From Bacillota bacterium (lineage in GTDB: Bacteria; Bacillota; Clostridia; Christensenellales; Aristaeellaceae), in the NCBI GenBank assembly GCA_023421395.1, contig JAEZTL010000003.1:124001-188000 (forward strand): a DNA stretch of 64,000 nucleotides, read 5' to 3'. Of the stretch, positions 1 through 7,790 are shown piece by piece. Below the pieces are notes generated by a model. It was given only the letters and a program-made list of their open reading frames with translations, did no database searches and was not told the origin of the DNA. Position 1 is the stretch's first letter, and each line of letters begins with the position of its first letter. Both the position numbers and the translations under genes were made by a program.

Positions 1-1
1 G

Positions 2-1111
2 CTGGAGAACCCCTTCGGCTCCTTCCTGGCCAACATCGCCACCCCCGGCTGCGCGATCTACGACCGCGAGACCACCGAGGAAGCCGGCGACCAGTTCGGC
101 GTGGACCCGGCCAAGTGCATCGGCACCGGCCCCTTCCAGGTGGTGGGCTGGGAGCGCGGCGTGTCCGTCACGCTCAAGACCAACCCCGACTACTTCAAGG
201 GCGCCTCGAAGCTGGACGGCATCACCTTCATGATCACGCCCGACGAGGACACCCAGCGCATGATGTTCGAAACCGGCCAGGTGGACATCTTCAACTTTGA
301 ATACGGCCCGAGCCAGCTGGACTATTTCCTCAACACCGGCGACTACAAGGATTATATCGTCTCCGGCATGCGCGCCGGCACCTACTACTACCTGTTCAAC
401 GAGTCCCTCCCGCCGCTGGACAACGTGAAGGTGCGCCAGGCGCTGTTCATGGCCATCGACCGCCAGGCAATTTTGGACGCGCTCTATAACGGCAAGGGCA
501 AGGTTTCGAATTCCTTCGTGGCCGAAGGCGTTCTGGGCCACAACCCCGACGCGCCGGAAATCCCCTATGATCCCGAGGCCGCCAAGGCGCTCCTGGCTGA
601 GGCCGGCTACCCGGACGGCTTTGACATGGAGGTCGCCCAGTTCGCCGACAGCTCCTCCGCGCTTCAGGTCAACGAGATCGTGCAGAGCTATCTGGCGCAG
701 ATCGGGATCAACATGAGCATCAACATGATGGACGACGCTACCTTCTACGGCCTGCGCGCGGAGGGCAAGCTTCCCTCCTACTACAACTCCTGGTCAGCGG
801 ACTTCAACGACCCGGACAACTTCCTCTACACCTTCTTCTCCCAGAAGAACTCCATCTCCCGCTCCTCCAACTACGCCAACGCGGAAGTCTGGAAGATGCT
901 GGAGGAGGCCCGCGTGATGGTGGACCCGGAGGCGCGCCTCAAGAAGTATCAGGAGGCCGAGAGCATCCTCATCAACACCGATTACGCGATCTTCCCGATG
1001 TATCAGCGCGAGCACCTGTTCTGCCTGAACCCCAGGGTCAAGAACTTCAAGGTGGCCTGGAACGGCTGGAACGACCAGAGCTTCTACTCCGTCGAAATCG
1101 TCAACCCGTAA
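2..1111 (+). CDS. Peptide/nickel-type ABC transporter solute-binding protein (5' end outside window)
   Basis: Extracytoplasmic binding protein of the SBP family 5 (DppA/OppA/NikA type) that captures a peptide or similar ligand for the permeases encoded just downstream. The frame is open from base 2, so the signal peptide and N-terminal lobe lie before the window; about 369 residues remain of a family length near 500-550. The visible part has typical family 5 text: GTGPFQVVGWERG near residue 37, a DYFKG motif, and a C-terminal lobe with VRQALFMAIDRQAI. It ends in TAA and is followed by a strong hairpin before the permease gene. The ligand cannot be told from sequence. The GTG at 101 is internal, not a start. 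Confidence 0.93.
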   Translation: MENPFGSFLANIATPGCAIYDRETTEEAGDQFGVDPAKCIGTGPFQVVGWERGVSVTLKTNPDYFKGASKLDGITFMITPDEDTQRMMFETGQVDIFNFEYGPSQLDYFLNTGDYKDYIVSGMRAGTYYYLFNESLPPLDNVKVRQALFMAIDRQAILDALYNGKGKVSNSFVAEGVLGHNPDAPEIPYDPEAAKALLAEAGYPDGFDMEVAQFADSSSALQVNEIVQSYLAQIGINMSINMMDDATFYGLRAEGKLPSYYNSWSADFNDPDNFLYTFFSQKNSISRSSNYANAEVWKMLEEARVMVDPEARLKKYQEAESILINTDYAIFPMYQREHLFCLNPRVKNFKVAWNGWNDQSFYSVEIVNP

Positions 1112-1126
1112 GGGAAAAGCGCCTAC

Positions 1127-1154
1127 GGCCGGCCGCGGGTGACCGCGGCCGGCC
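1127..1154 (+). promoter_or_regulatory. GC-rich hairpin between binding protein and permease genes
   Basis: A perfect 12-bp inverted repeat (GGCCGGCCGCGG, loop GTGA, CCGCGGCCGGCC) sits 16 bases after the stop of the binding-protein gene. No T-run follows, so it is not a standard terminator. Such hairpins commonly protect the upstream mRNA from 3' exonucleases, giving more binding protein than permease; that role is inferred. The rest of the 1112-1239 gap holds a weaker TACCAA/TTGGTA repeat and no clear promoter. Confidence 0.7.
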
Positions 1155-1239
1155 TTGGCCATTTGCGCGCCGCGCGGCGCGTTACCAATGAGGAAGCCTT
1201 TCCCGTTGGTATCAAACACAGGAAAGCGAGATTTGGCCG

Positions 1240-2151
1240 ATGGGCAAGTACATACTCCGGCGCGTCCTGATCACCATTCCGGTTTTGATCGGCATGGTGT
1301 TCGTCATCTTTTTCATGCTCAACGTGGTGGCGGGCGACCCGGTCACGATCATGATGAAGGAAAAGATCAAGCCGGACGTGATCGAGACGCTGAGGGCATC
1401 CATGCACCTGGACGACCCGTTTCCGGTGCGCTTCGGCCGCTATGTATGGGACGCGCTGCACGGAGACCTGGGCACATCCTACAAGCTGAAGACGCCGGTT
1501 ACCAAGCTGATCGCAAACGCCTTCCCCACCACCATGAAGCTGGCGGTGCTGGCGGCGCTGTTCGCGTGGATTGTGGGCATCCCCATCGGCATCGTCTCCG
1601 CCGTGAAGAAAAACAAGTGGATCGACCACCTGTTCATGGGCTTCTCGCTCTTTGGCGTATCCATGCCCGTTTTCTGGATCGGACTGATCCTTCAGAACAC
1701 CTTTAAGCACGTGCTGCCGGTCTCCGGCTTTGACACCTGGAAGCACATGATCCTGCCCACGATCGTACTGGGCTGGTCCTCCAGCGGCACCATCGCGCGG
1801 CTGACGCGCTCCAGTCTGCTCGAGGTCATGCGCAACGACTATATCCGCACCGCGCGGGCCAAGGGCCTTCAGGATCTCTTCGTCATCCTGAATCACGCCT
1901 TCAAAAACGCGATCATCCCGGTGGTCACCGTGATGGCCATTCAGCTGGCGAGCCTGCTCTCCGGCGCGGTCATCACCGAGACCATCTTTTCCATACCCGG
2001 CATCGGGCGGCTCTCGGTCAACGCCATCGAGAACCGGGACGCGCCGCTTTTGCAGGGCACGGTGATCTTCACCGCGGCCCTGATCATCGCGGGAAACCTG
2101 ATCGCCGACCTTTTATACTCCGTAATCGATCCGCGCATCCGGGTGGACTAG
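1240..2151 (+). CDS. Dipeptide-type ABC transporter permease, DppB-like
   Basis: Inner membrane channel subunit of the first dipeptide/oligopeptide importer. The 303-residue protein has an N-terminal membrane segment after MGKYILRRVL, about six hydrophobic segments in total, and the cytoplasmic EAA-like loop DYIRTARAKGL near residue 200 that contacts the ATPase. Length and ending (LLYSVIDPRIR) are normal for DppB/OppB. The ATG at 1240 is preceded only by a weak ribosome site. It lies in one operon with the binding protein upstream and the second permease 67 bases downstream. Confidence 0.93.
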   Translation: MGKYILRRVLITIPVLIGMVFVIFFMLNVVAGDPVTIMMKEKIKPDVIETLRASMHLDDPFPVRFGRYVWDALHGDLGTSYKLKTPVTKLIANAFPTTMKLAVLAALFAWIVGIPIGIVSAVKKNKWIDHLFMGFSLFGVSMPVFWIGLILQNTFKHVLPVSGFDTWKHMILPTIVLGWSSSGTIARLTRSSLLEVMRNDYIRTARAKGLQDLFVILNHAFKNAIIPVVTVMAIQLASLLSGAVITETIFSIPGIGRLSVNAIENRDAPLLQGTVIFTAALIIAGNLIADLLYSVIDPRIRVD

Positions 2152-2218
2152 CCCCCGCGGGTTTCACGCGCGGCGAAAGCCGGAGACGGGTTTCATTCGT
2201 TCGAAAGAGGTACGTTTG

Positions 2219-3157
2219 ATGTTGAAGCGAAATCCCTTCAGGCTCCGCTCCCACGCCGACCGCTTTTCGCAGGAGGCGGCGGAGGCGATTCTGGCGGGCG
2301 AGGGCCCCATCCAGGGAACGGGCCTTCTGGACAGCCTGAAAGACATGCTCATCGCCAATAAGGCCGCGATGGCCGGACTCGTCGTCATCGTGCTGATCGC
2401 GCTGATGGCGATCCTCGCGCCGCTGATCGCGCCCTACGATCCCTATCTGGTTTCGCTGAAGGAGCGGCTGAACCCGCCGTCGCTGACGCATCTTCTCGGC
2501 ACCGACGAGATCGGCCGGGACATGCTCACCCGCGTCATGTACGGCGGACGGGTCTCGCTGATGATCGGCCTGGTGCCCTCGTTTTTGTCGCTGGTCATCG
2601 GCTCCACGCTGGGGCTGATCGCGGGCTACTACGGCGGCAAGGTGGACGGGTTCATCATGCGCCTTGCGGACGTGATGCTGGCGTTTCCTTCGCTCTTGCT
2701 TGCGATGGTGGTCATGTACATTCTGGGCGCGACGCTGCTCAACCTCTTCATCGCGCTTTCGATCATCAACTGGGCGGGTACGGCCCGGGTGGTGCGGGCG
2801 CAGACGCTAGCGCTGAAAGAAAAGGAATTCATCGAGGCGGCGCGGTCGATGGGCGTGAGCCGGCTGAAGATCATGTTCCGGCACATCCTGCCCAACTGCG
2901 TGCCCAGCCTGATCGTGCTCTTTACGCTGGACATTCCCGCGGCGATCCTTTCGGAATCCAGCCTGAGCTTCCTGGGCGTGGGCGCGCAGCCGCCCACCGC
3001 CAGCTGGGGCCTGATGATCTCCGCGGGCAAGAAATTCGCCTACCAGTGCCCCTGGCTGGTGCTGGCGCCGGGCGTCGCGATCCTTCTGATCACCCTCGCC
3101 TTCAATTTTCTGGGGGACGGACTCAGAGATGCCATGGATCCCTACTTGAAAACCTGA
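2219..3157 (+). CDS. Dipeptide-type ABC transporter permease, DppC-like
   Basis: Second membrane subunit of the first importer, pairing with the DppB-like protein. It has a long cytoplasmic N-terminus, a first membrane segment near residue 45, the GTDEIGRDMLTRVMYGGR motif typical of DppC/OppC, and the EAA loop EFIEAARSMGVSRLKIMFRH. I chose ATG 2219 because AAAGAGG at 2204-2210 is 8 bases away; a TTG at 2216 is in frame but too close. The next gene begins 15 bases downstream. Confidence 0.93.
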   Translation: MLKRNPFRLRSHADRFSQEAAEAILAGEGPIQGTGLLDSLKDMLIANKAAMAGLVVIVLIALMAILAPLIAPYDPYLVSLKERLNPPSLTHLLGTDEIGRDMLTRVMYGGRVSLMIGLVPSFLSLVIGSTLGLIAGYYGGKVDGFIMRLADVMLAFPSLLLAMVVMYILGATLLNLFIALSIINWAGTARVVRAQTLALKEKEFIEAARSMGVSRLKIMFRHILPNCVPSLIVLFTLDIPAAILSESSLSFLGVGAQPPTASWGLMISAGKKFAYQCPWLVLAPGVAILLITLAFNFLGDGLRDAMDPYLKT

Positions 3158-3172
3158 CGGGAGGGCGGTACA

Positions 3173-4165
3173 ATGGAACGGAAAGAAGAAAGGCCGCTCC
3201 TCTCGATCGAAGGGCTGGTCACCACCTTTCGCATGCGCGGCGGCGCCGGCAACGCGGTGGACGGCGTGGATCTCACAATCCGCCGGGGCGAGACGGTGGG
3301 CCTGGTGGGCGAATCCGGCTGCGGCAAGAGCATGACCGCCATGAGCGTGATGGGCCTTCTGCCGGAAATGGCGAAGATCACCGCCGGGCGGATCGACTTT
3401 GCCGGCGAGGATCTGTCAAAATACACCCGGTCCCAGATGCTGAAAATCACCGGAGACCGGATTTCGATGATTTTTCAGGAGCCCATGACATCGCTGAACC
3501 CGGTCAAGACCGTGGGGGCGCAGGTGCGCGAGGCGATCCTGCTGCACCAGAAGATCTCGCGCCGGGAGGCCCGGGCCCGGGTGATCGACATCTTTCGGAA
3601 AGTTGGAATCCCCGAGCCTGAAAAGCGCTACGGCGCCTACCCGCACCAGCTTTCGGGCGGCCTCAGGCAGCGGGTGATGATCGGCATGGCGATGGTCTCG
3701 TCGCCGGACCTTTTGATCGCGGACGAGCCCACCACCGCGCTGGACGTGACCATCGAAGCCCAGATTCTGCGGCTGATGCGCGCGCTGCAAAAGGAGCAGG
3801 GCGCGTCGATCCTGATGATCACCCACAACCTGGGCGTGGTGGCGGAGATCTGCGACCGCGTGTACGTGATGTACGCCGGGCAGGTGGTGGAAAAGGCGGA
3901 TGTGCGCCAACTCTTCAAGTGCCCCGCGCATCCGTACACGGCGGGGCTTCTCCGGTCGCTTCCGGGCCTTCGCGCGAAGGACGAGCGCCTCGAGAGCATC
4001 CGCGGCATGGTGCCCTCGCTGACCGGCATGCCCCCCGGCTGCCGCTTTTCGCCCCGGTGCGACCGCGCCTGCGAACGCTGCCGCAAGGAGGCGCCGCCCC
4101 TTTACGACCTTGGAAACGGCCACGCCGCGCGCTGCTTCCTGTTTGAAAAGGAGGGCGACGCGTGA
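3173..4165 (+). CDS. Dipeptide-type ABC transporter ATP-binding protein, DppD-like
   Basis: Cytoplasmic ATPase that powers the first importer together with the DppF-like partner. Walker A is GESGCGKSM near residue 46, the signature LSGGLRQRV is near 160, and Walker B LLIADEPTTALD is near 181. The C-terminal oligopeptide-transporter extension carries a Cys cluster (GCRFSPRCDRACERC) that binds an Fe-S cluster in some DppD proteins. The 330-residue length is normal. Its stop TGA overlaps the start of the next gene (TGATG), so the pair is translationally coupled. Confidence 0.94.
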   Translation: MERKEERPLLSIEGLVTTFRMRGGAGNAVDGVDLTIRRGETVGLVGESGCGKSMTAMSVMGLLPEMAKITAGRIDFAGEDLSKYTRSQMLKITGDRISMIFQEPMTSLNPVKTVGAQVREAILLHQKISRREARARVIDIFRKVGIPEPEKRYGAYPHQLSGGLRQRVMIGMAMVSSPDLLIADEPTTALDVTIEAQILRLMRALQKEQGASILMITHNLGVVAEICDRVYVMYAGQVVEKADVRQLFKCPAHPYTAGLLRSLPGLRAKDERLESIRGMVPSLTGMPPGCRFSPRCDRACERCRKEAPPLYDLGNGHAARCFLFEKEGDA

Positions 4166-5127
4166 TGGAAACGTTGCTTCGCGCCGAGCGCCTGGTCAAG
4201 GAATTTCCGGTGCGCCGCGGCATCGTGCATGCGGTGTCCGACGTCAGCTTTGAGATCATGAAGGGCGAAACCCTCTGCGTGGTGGGCGAATCCGGCTGCG
4301 GAAAGTCCACGCTGGGGCGGCTGCTGCTCCGGCTCATCGAGCCCACCGGCGGCAAGGTGTTTCTGGGCGAGCGGGAGATCACCGCCCTGGCGCCGGGCGC
4401 GCTCCGGGAGGCGCGCCGCCGGATGCAGATGATCTTCCAGGACCCCTACGCCTCGCTGGACCCGCGCATGACCGTGGGCCAGATCATCGAGGAGCCGCTG
4501 GCCACCTACTCCATGGGCACGGCCCGCCAGCGCCGGGAGCGCGTGCGGGAGCTGATGGACAAGGTGGGCATCCGGTCGGAATTCTACGGCCGCTACCCGC
4601 ACCAGTTCTCCGGCGGACAGCGGCAGCGCATCGGCATCGCACGCGCACTGGCGCTGAGCCCGGATCTGATCGTGTGCGACGAGCCGGTGTCCGCGCTGGA
4701 TGTGTCCATCCAGGCTCAGATCCTGAACCTGCTGCGGGACCTGCAAAAGGAGTTCGGCCTGACGTACCTGTTCATCTCCCACGACCTGTCGGTGGTCAAG
4801 TACATCGCCGACCGGGTGTGCGTGATGTTTTTGGGAAAAGTCTGCGAGATGGGCGAGGCGGATTTGCTGTACGCGCGGCCGGCGCATCCCTACACCCGGT
4901 TCCTGCTGGAGTCCGTGCCCCAGCCGGACCCAGACCGGCGCGGCCGCGACCGGCAGATTCTGACCGGGGAGGTGGGCTCCCCGCTGAACCCGCCCCAGGG
5001 CTGCCGCTTTCATCCCCGCTGTCCCTACGCGACCGACCTGTGCAGAACCGTCGAACCGCCGCTTATGGAAGAGGACGGGCGGATGGTCGCCTGCCACCAC
5101 GCGCAAAAGATAACAAGGGGGTTATAA
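4165..5127 (+). CDS. Dipeptide-type ABC transporter ATP-binding protein, DppF-like
   Basis: Second ATPase of the first importer. Walker A GESGCGKSTLGRL, signature FSGGQRQRIGIARAL and Walker B LIVCDEPVSALD are intact, and the C-terminal extension has GCRFHPRCPYATDLC. ATG 4165 is preferred because AAGGAGGG at 4148-4155 sits 9 bases away; a GTG three bases upstream is the alternative. It ends one base before the next gene, which suggests the secreted protein that follows belongs to the same transcript. Confidence 0.94.
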   Translation: METLLRAERLVKEFPVRRGIVHAVSDVSFEIMKGETLCVVGESGCGKSTLGRLLLRLIEPTGGKVFLGEREITALAPGALREARRRMQMIFQDPYASLDPRMTVGQIIEEPLATYSMGTARQRRERVRELMDKVGIRSEFYGRYPHQFSGGQRQRIGIARALALSPDLIVCDEPVSALDVSIQAQILNLLRDLQKEFGLTYLFISHDLSVVKYIADRVCVMFLGKVCEMGEADLLYARPAHPYTRFLLESVPQPDPDRRGRDRQILTGEVGSPLNPPQGCRFHPRCPYATDLCRTVEPPLMEEDGRMVACHHAQKITRGL

Positions 5128-5128
5128 T

Positions 5129-5998
5129 TTGAAGCGCATTCTTCTCGCCCTTCTGGTGGCCGCGCTGGCGCTCTTTCCGACGTGGGCGCTGGCCGAGTCC
5201 GGCGCCGAGGCGTCCGACGACGCCTTCGAGGACCTGGGAGATATCGACATGGGCGACATCTGGGTCGTTCCGGAGGACGGCGGCCTGACCTGGGACGGGG
5301 GCTCCATGACCATCGCGCTGCCGGAGGACGCCTCCACCGGCTTCGCCTGGAGCGCCGAACTGGACGACGACACCGTGCTGACCGCGGAGAGCGATACCGT
5401 GGGTTCGGCCGGAGACGGCGGCATGCCGCTGCACACCTACGCCTATCTGCCCGGCGGCGACGGCACCGCGCTGGTGAGCCTCTACTACGAGCAGCAGGAC
5501 GGCGAGGACGTGGCCGCCATGCTCAGCTACACCGCCACCGTGGAGAACGGCAAGATCGTGGACGTGGTCTATGAGGACCTGTCCGACTGGGGCACCGAGG
5601 GCGACGACGGTGGCGGCGTGCTCTACGACGGCGAAACCGGCGGCGTGTTGCTGTACCTGCCCGAGGGCATGCTGACGGTTTCCGAGGAGGACGGCGTCAC
5701 GCGGCTCGAAAGCGATGACCAGTCCATCTGGATGACCATCCAGTACGATCCGGATGGTGACGCCGAAGCGCTTCTGGCCGAATTTGAAGACGAGGGCGAG
5801 CTGACGGTGGAGTATAACGACGAGGCCTCCGGCTCCAGTTTCCTGTCCACCACCGTGGACCGGGAGAGCGATCCGCCCCGGGGCATCCTGGTGTACGAGG
5901 TCGTGAAGGACGGCGTGGACACCATCATCGAGCACACCGGCTACCAGGCGCCCAGCGGCGGCGTTCTGATCGTCGATACGGGATATTTAATGCAGTGA
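5129..5998 (+). CDS. Secreted acidic protein with chagasin (I42)-like motif
   Basis: A 289-residue protein with a clear signal peptide (MKRILLALLVAALALFPTWALA, cleavage near residue 22), then a very Asp/Glu-rich mature chain. Residues about 57-140 resemble the chagasin/I42 cysteine-protease inhibitor fold: a DASTGFAW segment (68-74) in place of the family's NPTTGYxW, then GDGG (95-98), then alternating beta-like stretches. The third inhibitory motif (RPW) is not visible, so inhibition is uncertain. Residues 145-289 are a second beta-rich region I do not recognise. The start is TTG with AAGGGGG 7 bases upstream. It follows the importer operon by one base. Confidence 0.7.
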   Translation: MKRILLALLVAALALFPTWALAESGAEASDDAFEDLGDIDMGDIWVVPEDGGLTWDGGSMTIALPEDASTGFAWSAELDDDTVLTAESDTVGSAGDGGMPLHTYAYLPGGDGTALVSLYYEQQDGEDVAAMLSYTATVENGKIVDVVYEDLSDWGTEGDDGGGVLYDGETGGVLLYLPEGMLTVSEEDGVTRLESDDQSIWMTIQYDPDGDAEALLAEFEDEGELTVEYNDEASGSSFLSTTVDRESDPPRGILVYEVVKDGVDTIIEHTGYQAPSGGVLIVDTGYLMQ

Positions 5999-6308
5999 TG
6001 CGTTTGGACCCCGCCCGGTTTTCAAACGCGGAGGCGGTGTGCCGGTTTCGGCAAGCACCCGCGGATGCTTCCGGGCGGAAACCGGTCCGGGTGCGCTTTC
6101 CCCTTTCGGCCGGGGGTGGCCCGGCCTTCCGCGGAAAGCCAAATCCGCCGCACGCGCCGCCGGATTTGAGGGAGACGGAGCCCCGGCCCCCAAGCCTCCA
6201 TTGGATGGACGGCGGCGCATTCCATGCTGATTTTTCAAGGAAGGGGTTCAGGGGGGATCATCCCCTCTGGCGGGGGTTCCGGAGGCGGAGCCTCCGGACA
6301 TATCCACC
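5999..6308. repeat. Intergenic region with dispersed palindromic repeat (family 2)
   Basis: No credible gene lies here. It holds a two-tier hairpin at about 6042-6092 (CCGGTTTC with GAAACCGG outside, AAGCA with TGCTT inside). Next is a block near 6095-6170 with GGAAAGCC, AATCCGC and GCCGCCGGATTTGA that recurs at about 43525-43595. A final tract near 6255-6300 has GGCGGGGGTTCCGGAGGCGGAGCC, broken here by neighbours that resemble 58418-58450. These look like clostridial dispersed intergenic repeats. Confidence 0.65.
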
Positions 6309-6890
6309 GTGACATTGGCCGTCGGCGGCGCGGTGCTGGCCTCGGGCGAGGCCGCGCGGTTCGGGGAGAACAAGCTGCTCGTCGAATTTAAGGGGCGCGC
6401 GCTGGTAGCGCGCGCCTTTGACTGCCTGCCGGAGCGCCTTCAGCGGCGGGTGGTGGTCACCCGATGGCCAGCGGTGGCGGCGCTCGCCCGCGCGGCGGGG
6501 CTGACGCCGATCCTCCACGATTTTCCGGACGTCAGGGACAGCATTCGCCTGGCGGCGGAAGCGATGGAGGGGCTGGACGGCGCGCTGTTTCTCGTGGGCG
6601 ATCAGCCGCTTTTGAAGCGGGCGTCGGCGGAACGGCTGCTGGCGGCTTTTTATGAAGCGCCGGGCAGCGCCGCGCGCCTTTCGTGGCGCGGCGTGCCGGG
6701 GAACCCCGTGATCTTTCCGGCGGCGGCGTTTTCGCATCTGCGCGCCCTTGCGCCGGGCGAGACCGGGCGCGCGGCGCTCGCGCGCGCCGGGGTGGGCGTG
6801 ACGCTCGTGGAGGCCGGGTGCGGATACGAAATGATGGACTGCGACACGCCCGAGGCGCTGGAAGCCGCGCGGAAAATCGAAGGGCAATGA
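6309..6890 (+). CDS. MobA/MocA-like molybdenum cofactor nucleotidyltransferase
   Basis: A 193-residue NTP transferase of the MobA-like family. The N-terminus has the nucleotide-binding signature GGAVLASGEAARFGENKLL (LxxGxSxRxGxxK type), followed by a central DQPLL segment with the metal-binding Asp. Members of this family make cytosine- or guanine-dinucleotide forms of molybdopterin. Its place just before a purine hydroxylase cluster suggests it matures the XdhD-like enzyme, as ygfJ/mocA does in E. coli. The start is an apparent GTG with a poor ribosome site, so the true start is not firm. Confidence 0.8.
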   Translation: MTLAVGGAVLASGEAARFGENKLLVEFKGRALVARAFDCLPERLQRRVVVTRWPAVAALARAAGLTPILHDFPDVRDSIRLAAEAMEGLDGALFLVGDQPLLKRASAERLLAAFYEAPGSAARLSWRGVPGNPVIFPAAAFSHLRALAPGETGRAALARAGVGVTLVEAGCGYEMMDCDTPEALEAARKIEGQ

Positions 6891-6938
6891 CGCGCTGCCC
6901 GCCATCCCGGGCATACCACCAGAAAAGGGGAAACCGCC

Positions 6939-7556
6939 GTGCCGAACGCCATCGTTTCTCCGGGCATGACCCAGGCCGCACAGGCCGGCTGGAGTGTGCC
7001 AACCGTGCTCGCGGCGCTCGCCACGCTGATCGGCGTGCTGGCTTTGATCGGCATGGCCGCGCTCATGATCCGGCACAGGGGCCGCGCCGAGGGCGAGCGG
7101 GTCGTGCGCAAGGGCGCCAGGAACACCGCCGTGGCGGTCATGGCCGCGCTGTTCGGCGTGTGGGCCATCGCCTATACGGTCGGGGATCTTGCGGGCAGCC
7201 GCACCGGCGAGCACGCCGTCGCGCTGGCCGGGCTGTTTTTCCCGCTGATTGGCCTCGCGATGGTCTATCTGGGCATCTTCGACCGCCTGACGTACGACGA
7301 GACCGGCGTGACGCAATTCCGCGCGCTGCGGAAAAGGCCCAAGGCCATCCGCTGGAGCGAGGTCACGGCGGTGAAGCTGGAGCGCATCGGCCCGCTGCTG
7401 GAAGTGCGCGGCGGCGGAACCGTGCTGTACGTGGAGCTCCAAAACGACGGCGTGCCGCAGTTTTTGGGATTTCTGGCGCAGCGCGTCGAGGGAGAAAACA
7501 GGGCCGTCGCGGAGCGCCTGCTGTACGGCGAAACCGACGAAAAGCCGGACGGCTGA
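6939..7556 (+). CDS. Uncharacterised membrane protein with cytoplasmic C-terminal domain
   Basis: A 205-residue protein not assigned to a family. It has three hydrophobic segments (about 22-45, 67-82 and 92-112), then a soluble part of about 90 residues with alternating strands (FDRLTYDETGVTQFRAL, KAIRWSEVTAVKLER). That pattern resembles small bacterial PH-like membrane-associated domains. GTG 6939 has AAAAGGGG 8 bases upstream. It lies between the mocA-like gene and the promoter of the purine cluster and may be cotranscribed with mocA. No function is proposed. Confidence 0.7.
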   Translation: MPNAIVSPGMTQAAQAGWSVPTVLAALATLIGVLALIGMAALMIRHRGRAEGERVVRKGARNTAVAVMAALFGVWAIAYTVGDLAGSRTGEHAVALAGLFFPLIGLAMVYLGIFDRLTYDETGVTQFRALRKRPKAIRWSEVTAVKLERIGPLLEVRGGGTVLYVELQNDGVPQFLGFLAQRVEGENRAVAERLLYGETDEKPDG

Positions 7557-7617
7557 GCGCGTCAGTTTGCCCGCGCAAGTTTGCCCGCGCAAATTTGCGG
7601 GCGCGCGCAAAACCCCC

Positions 7618-7647
7618 TTGACAGCCGAAAAAAACGTATGCTAGAAT
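7618..7647 (+). promoter_or_regulatory. Sigma-A type promoter of the purine catabolic cluster
   Basis: TTGACA at 7618-7623 and TAGAAT at 7642-7647 are separated by 18 bases, a near-consensus housekeeping promoter. Transcription should begin near 7654, leaving an untranslated leader of about 135 bases before ssnA. Confidence 0.8.
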
Positions 7648-7653
7648 GAGGCC

Positions 7654-7790
7654 AAAGAGAATAATAGGGCTGTAAGGTAGTGCTTCGCGCACGGGCTTTC
7701 CTGTTTCAAGATGGGATTGCCGGCCGGCCTCTCGTCTGCGAACAGGCTTCGCAGATTTTTTATTGTGTCCAAGGCGAAGGAGGGAAACCC
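7654..7790 (+). promoter_or_regulatory. ssnA leader, candidate attenuator or riboswitch
   Basis: The leader contains a small hairpin (GTGC/GCAC near 7680-7692), an intrinsic terminator at 7735-7761, and a possible competing pairing of CCTGTT (7700-7705) with AACAGG (7741-7746). AACAGG overlaps the 5' arm and loop of the terminator, so the two structures exclude each other. This is the architecture of transcription attenuation by a ligand or protein. I do not recognise a named riboswitch class here; a purine-related ligand is only a guess from context. Confidence 0.55.
7735..7761 (+). terminator. Intrinsic terminator inside the ssnA leader
   Basis: TCTGCGAA (7735-7742) pairs with TTCGCAGA (7748-7755) and is followed by six T residues. 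It lies upstream of the ssnA ribosome site, so it would stop transcription before the cluster unless an alternative fold forms. Confidence 0.75.

Noticed and set aside
101..101. GTG at 101 as the start of the first binding protein
   Set aside because: The frame is open to base 2 with homologous text before it and no ribosome site; the gene begins outside the window.
5995..6312. Short open frame between the secreted protein and the mocA-like gene
   Set aside because: It runs through hairpins and dispersed repeats, lacks a ribosome site, and has Pro/Arg-rich nonsense text.
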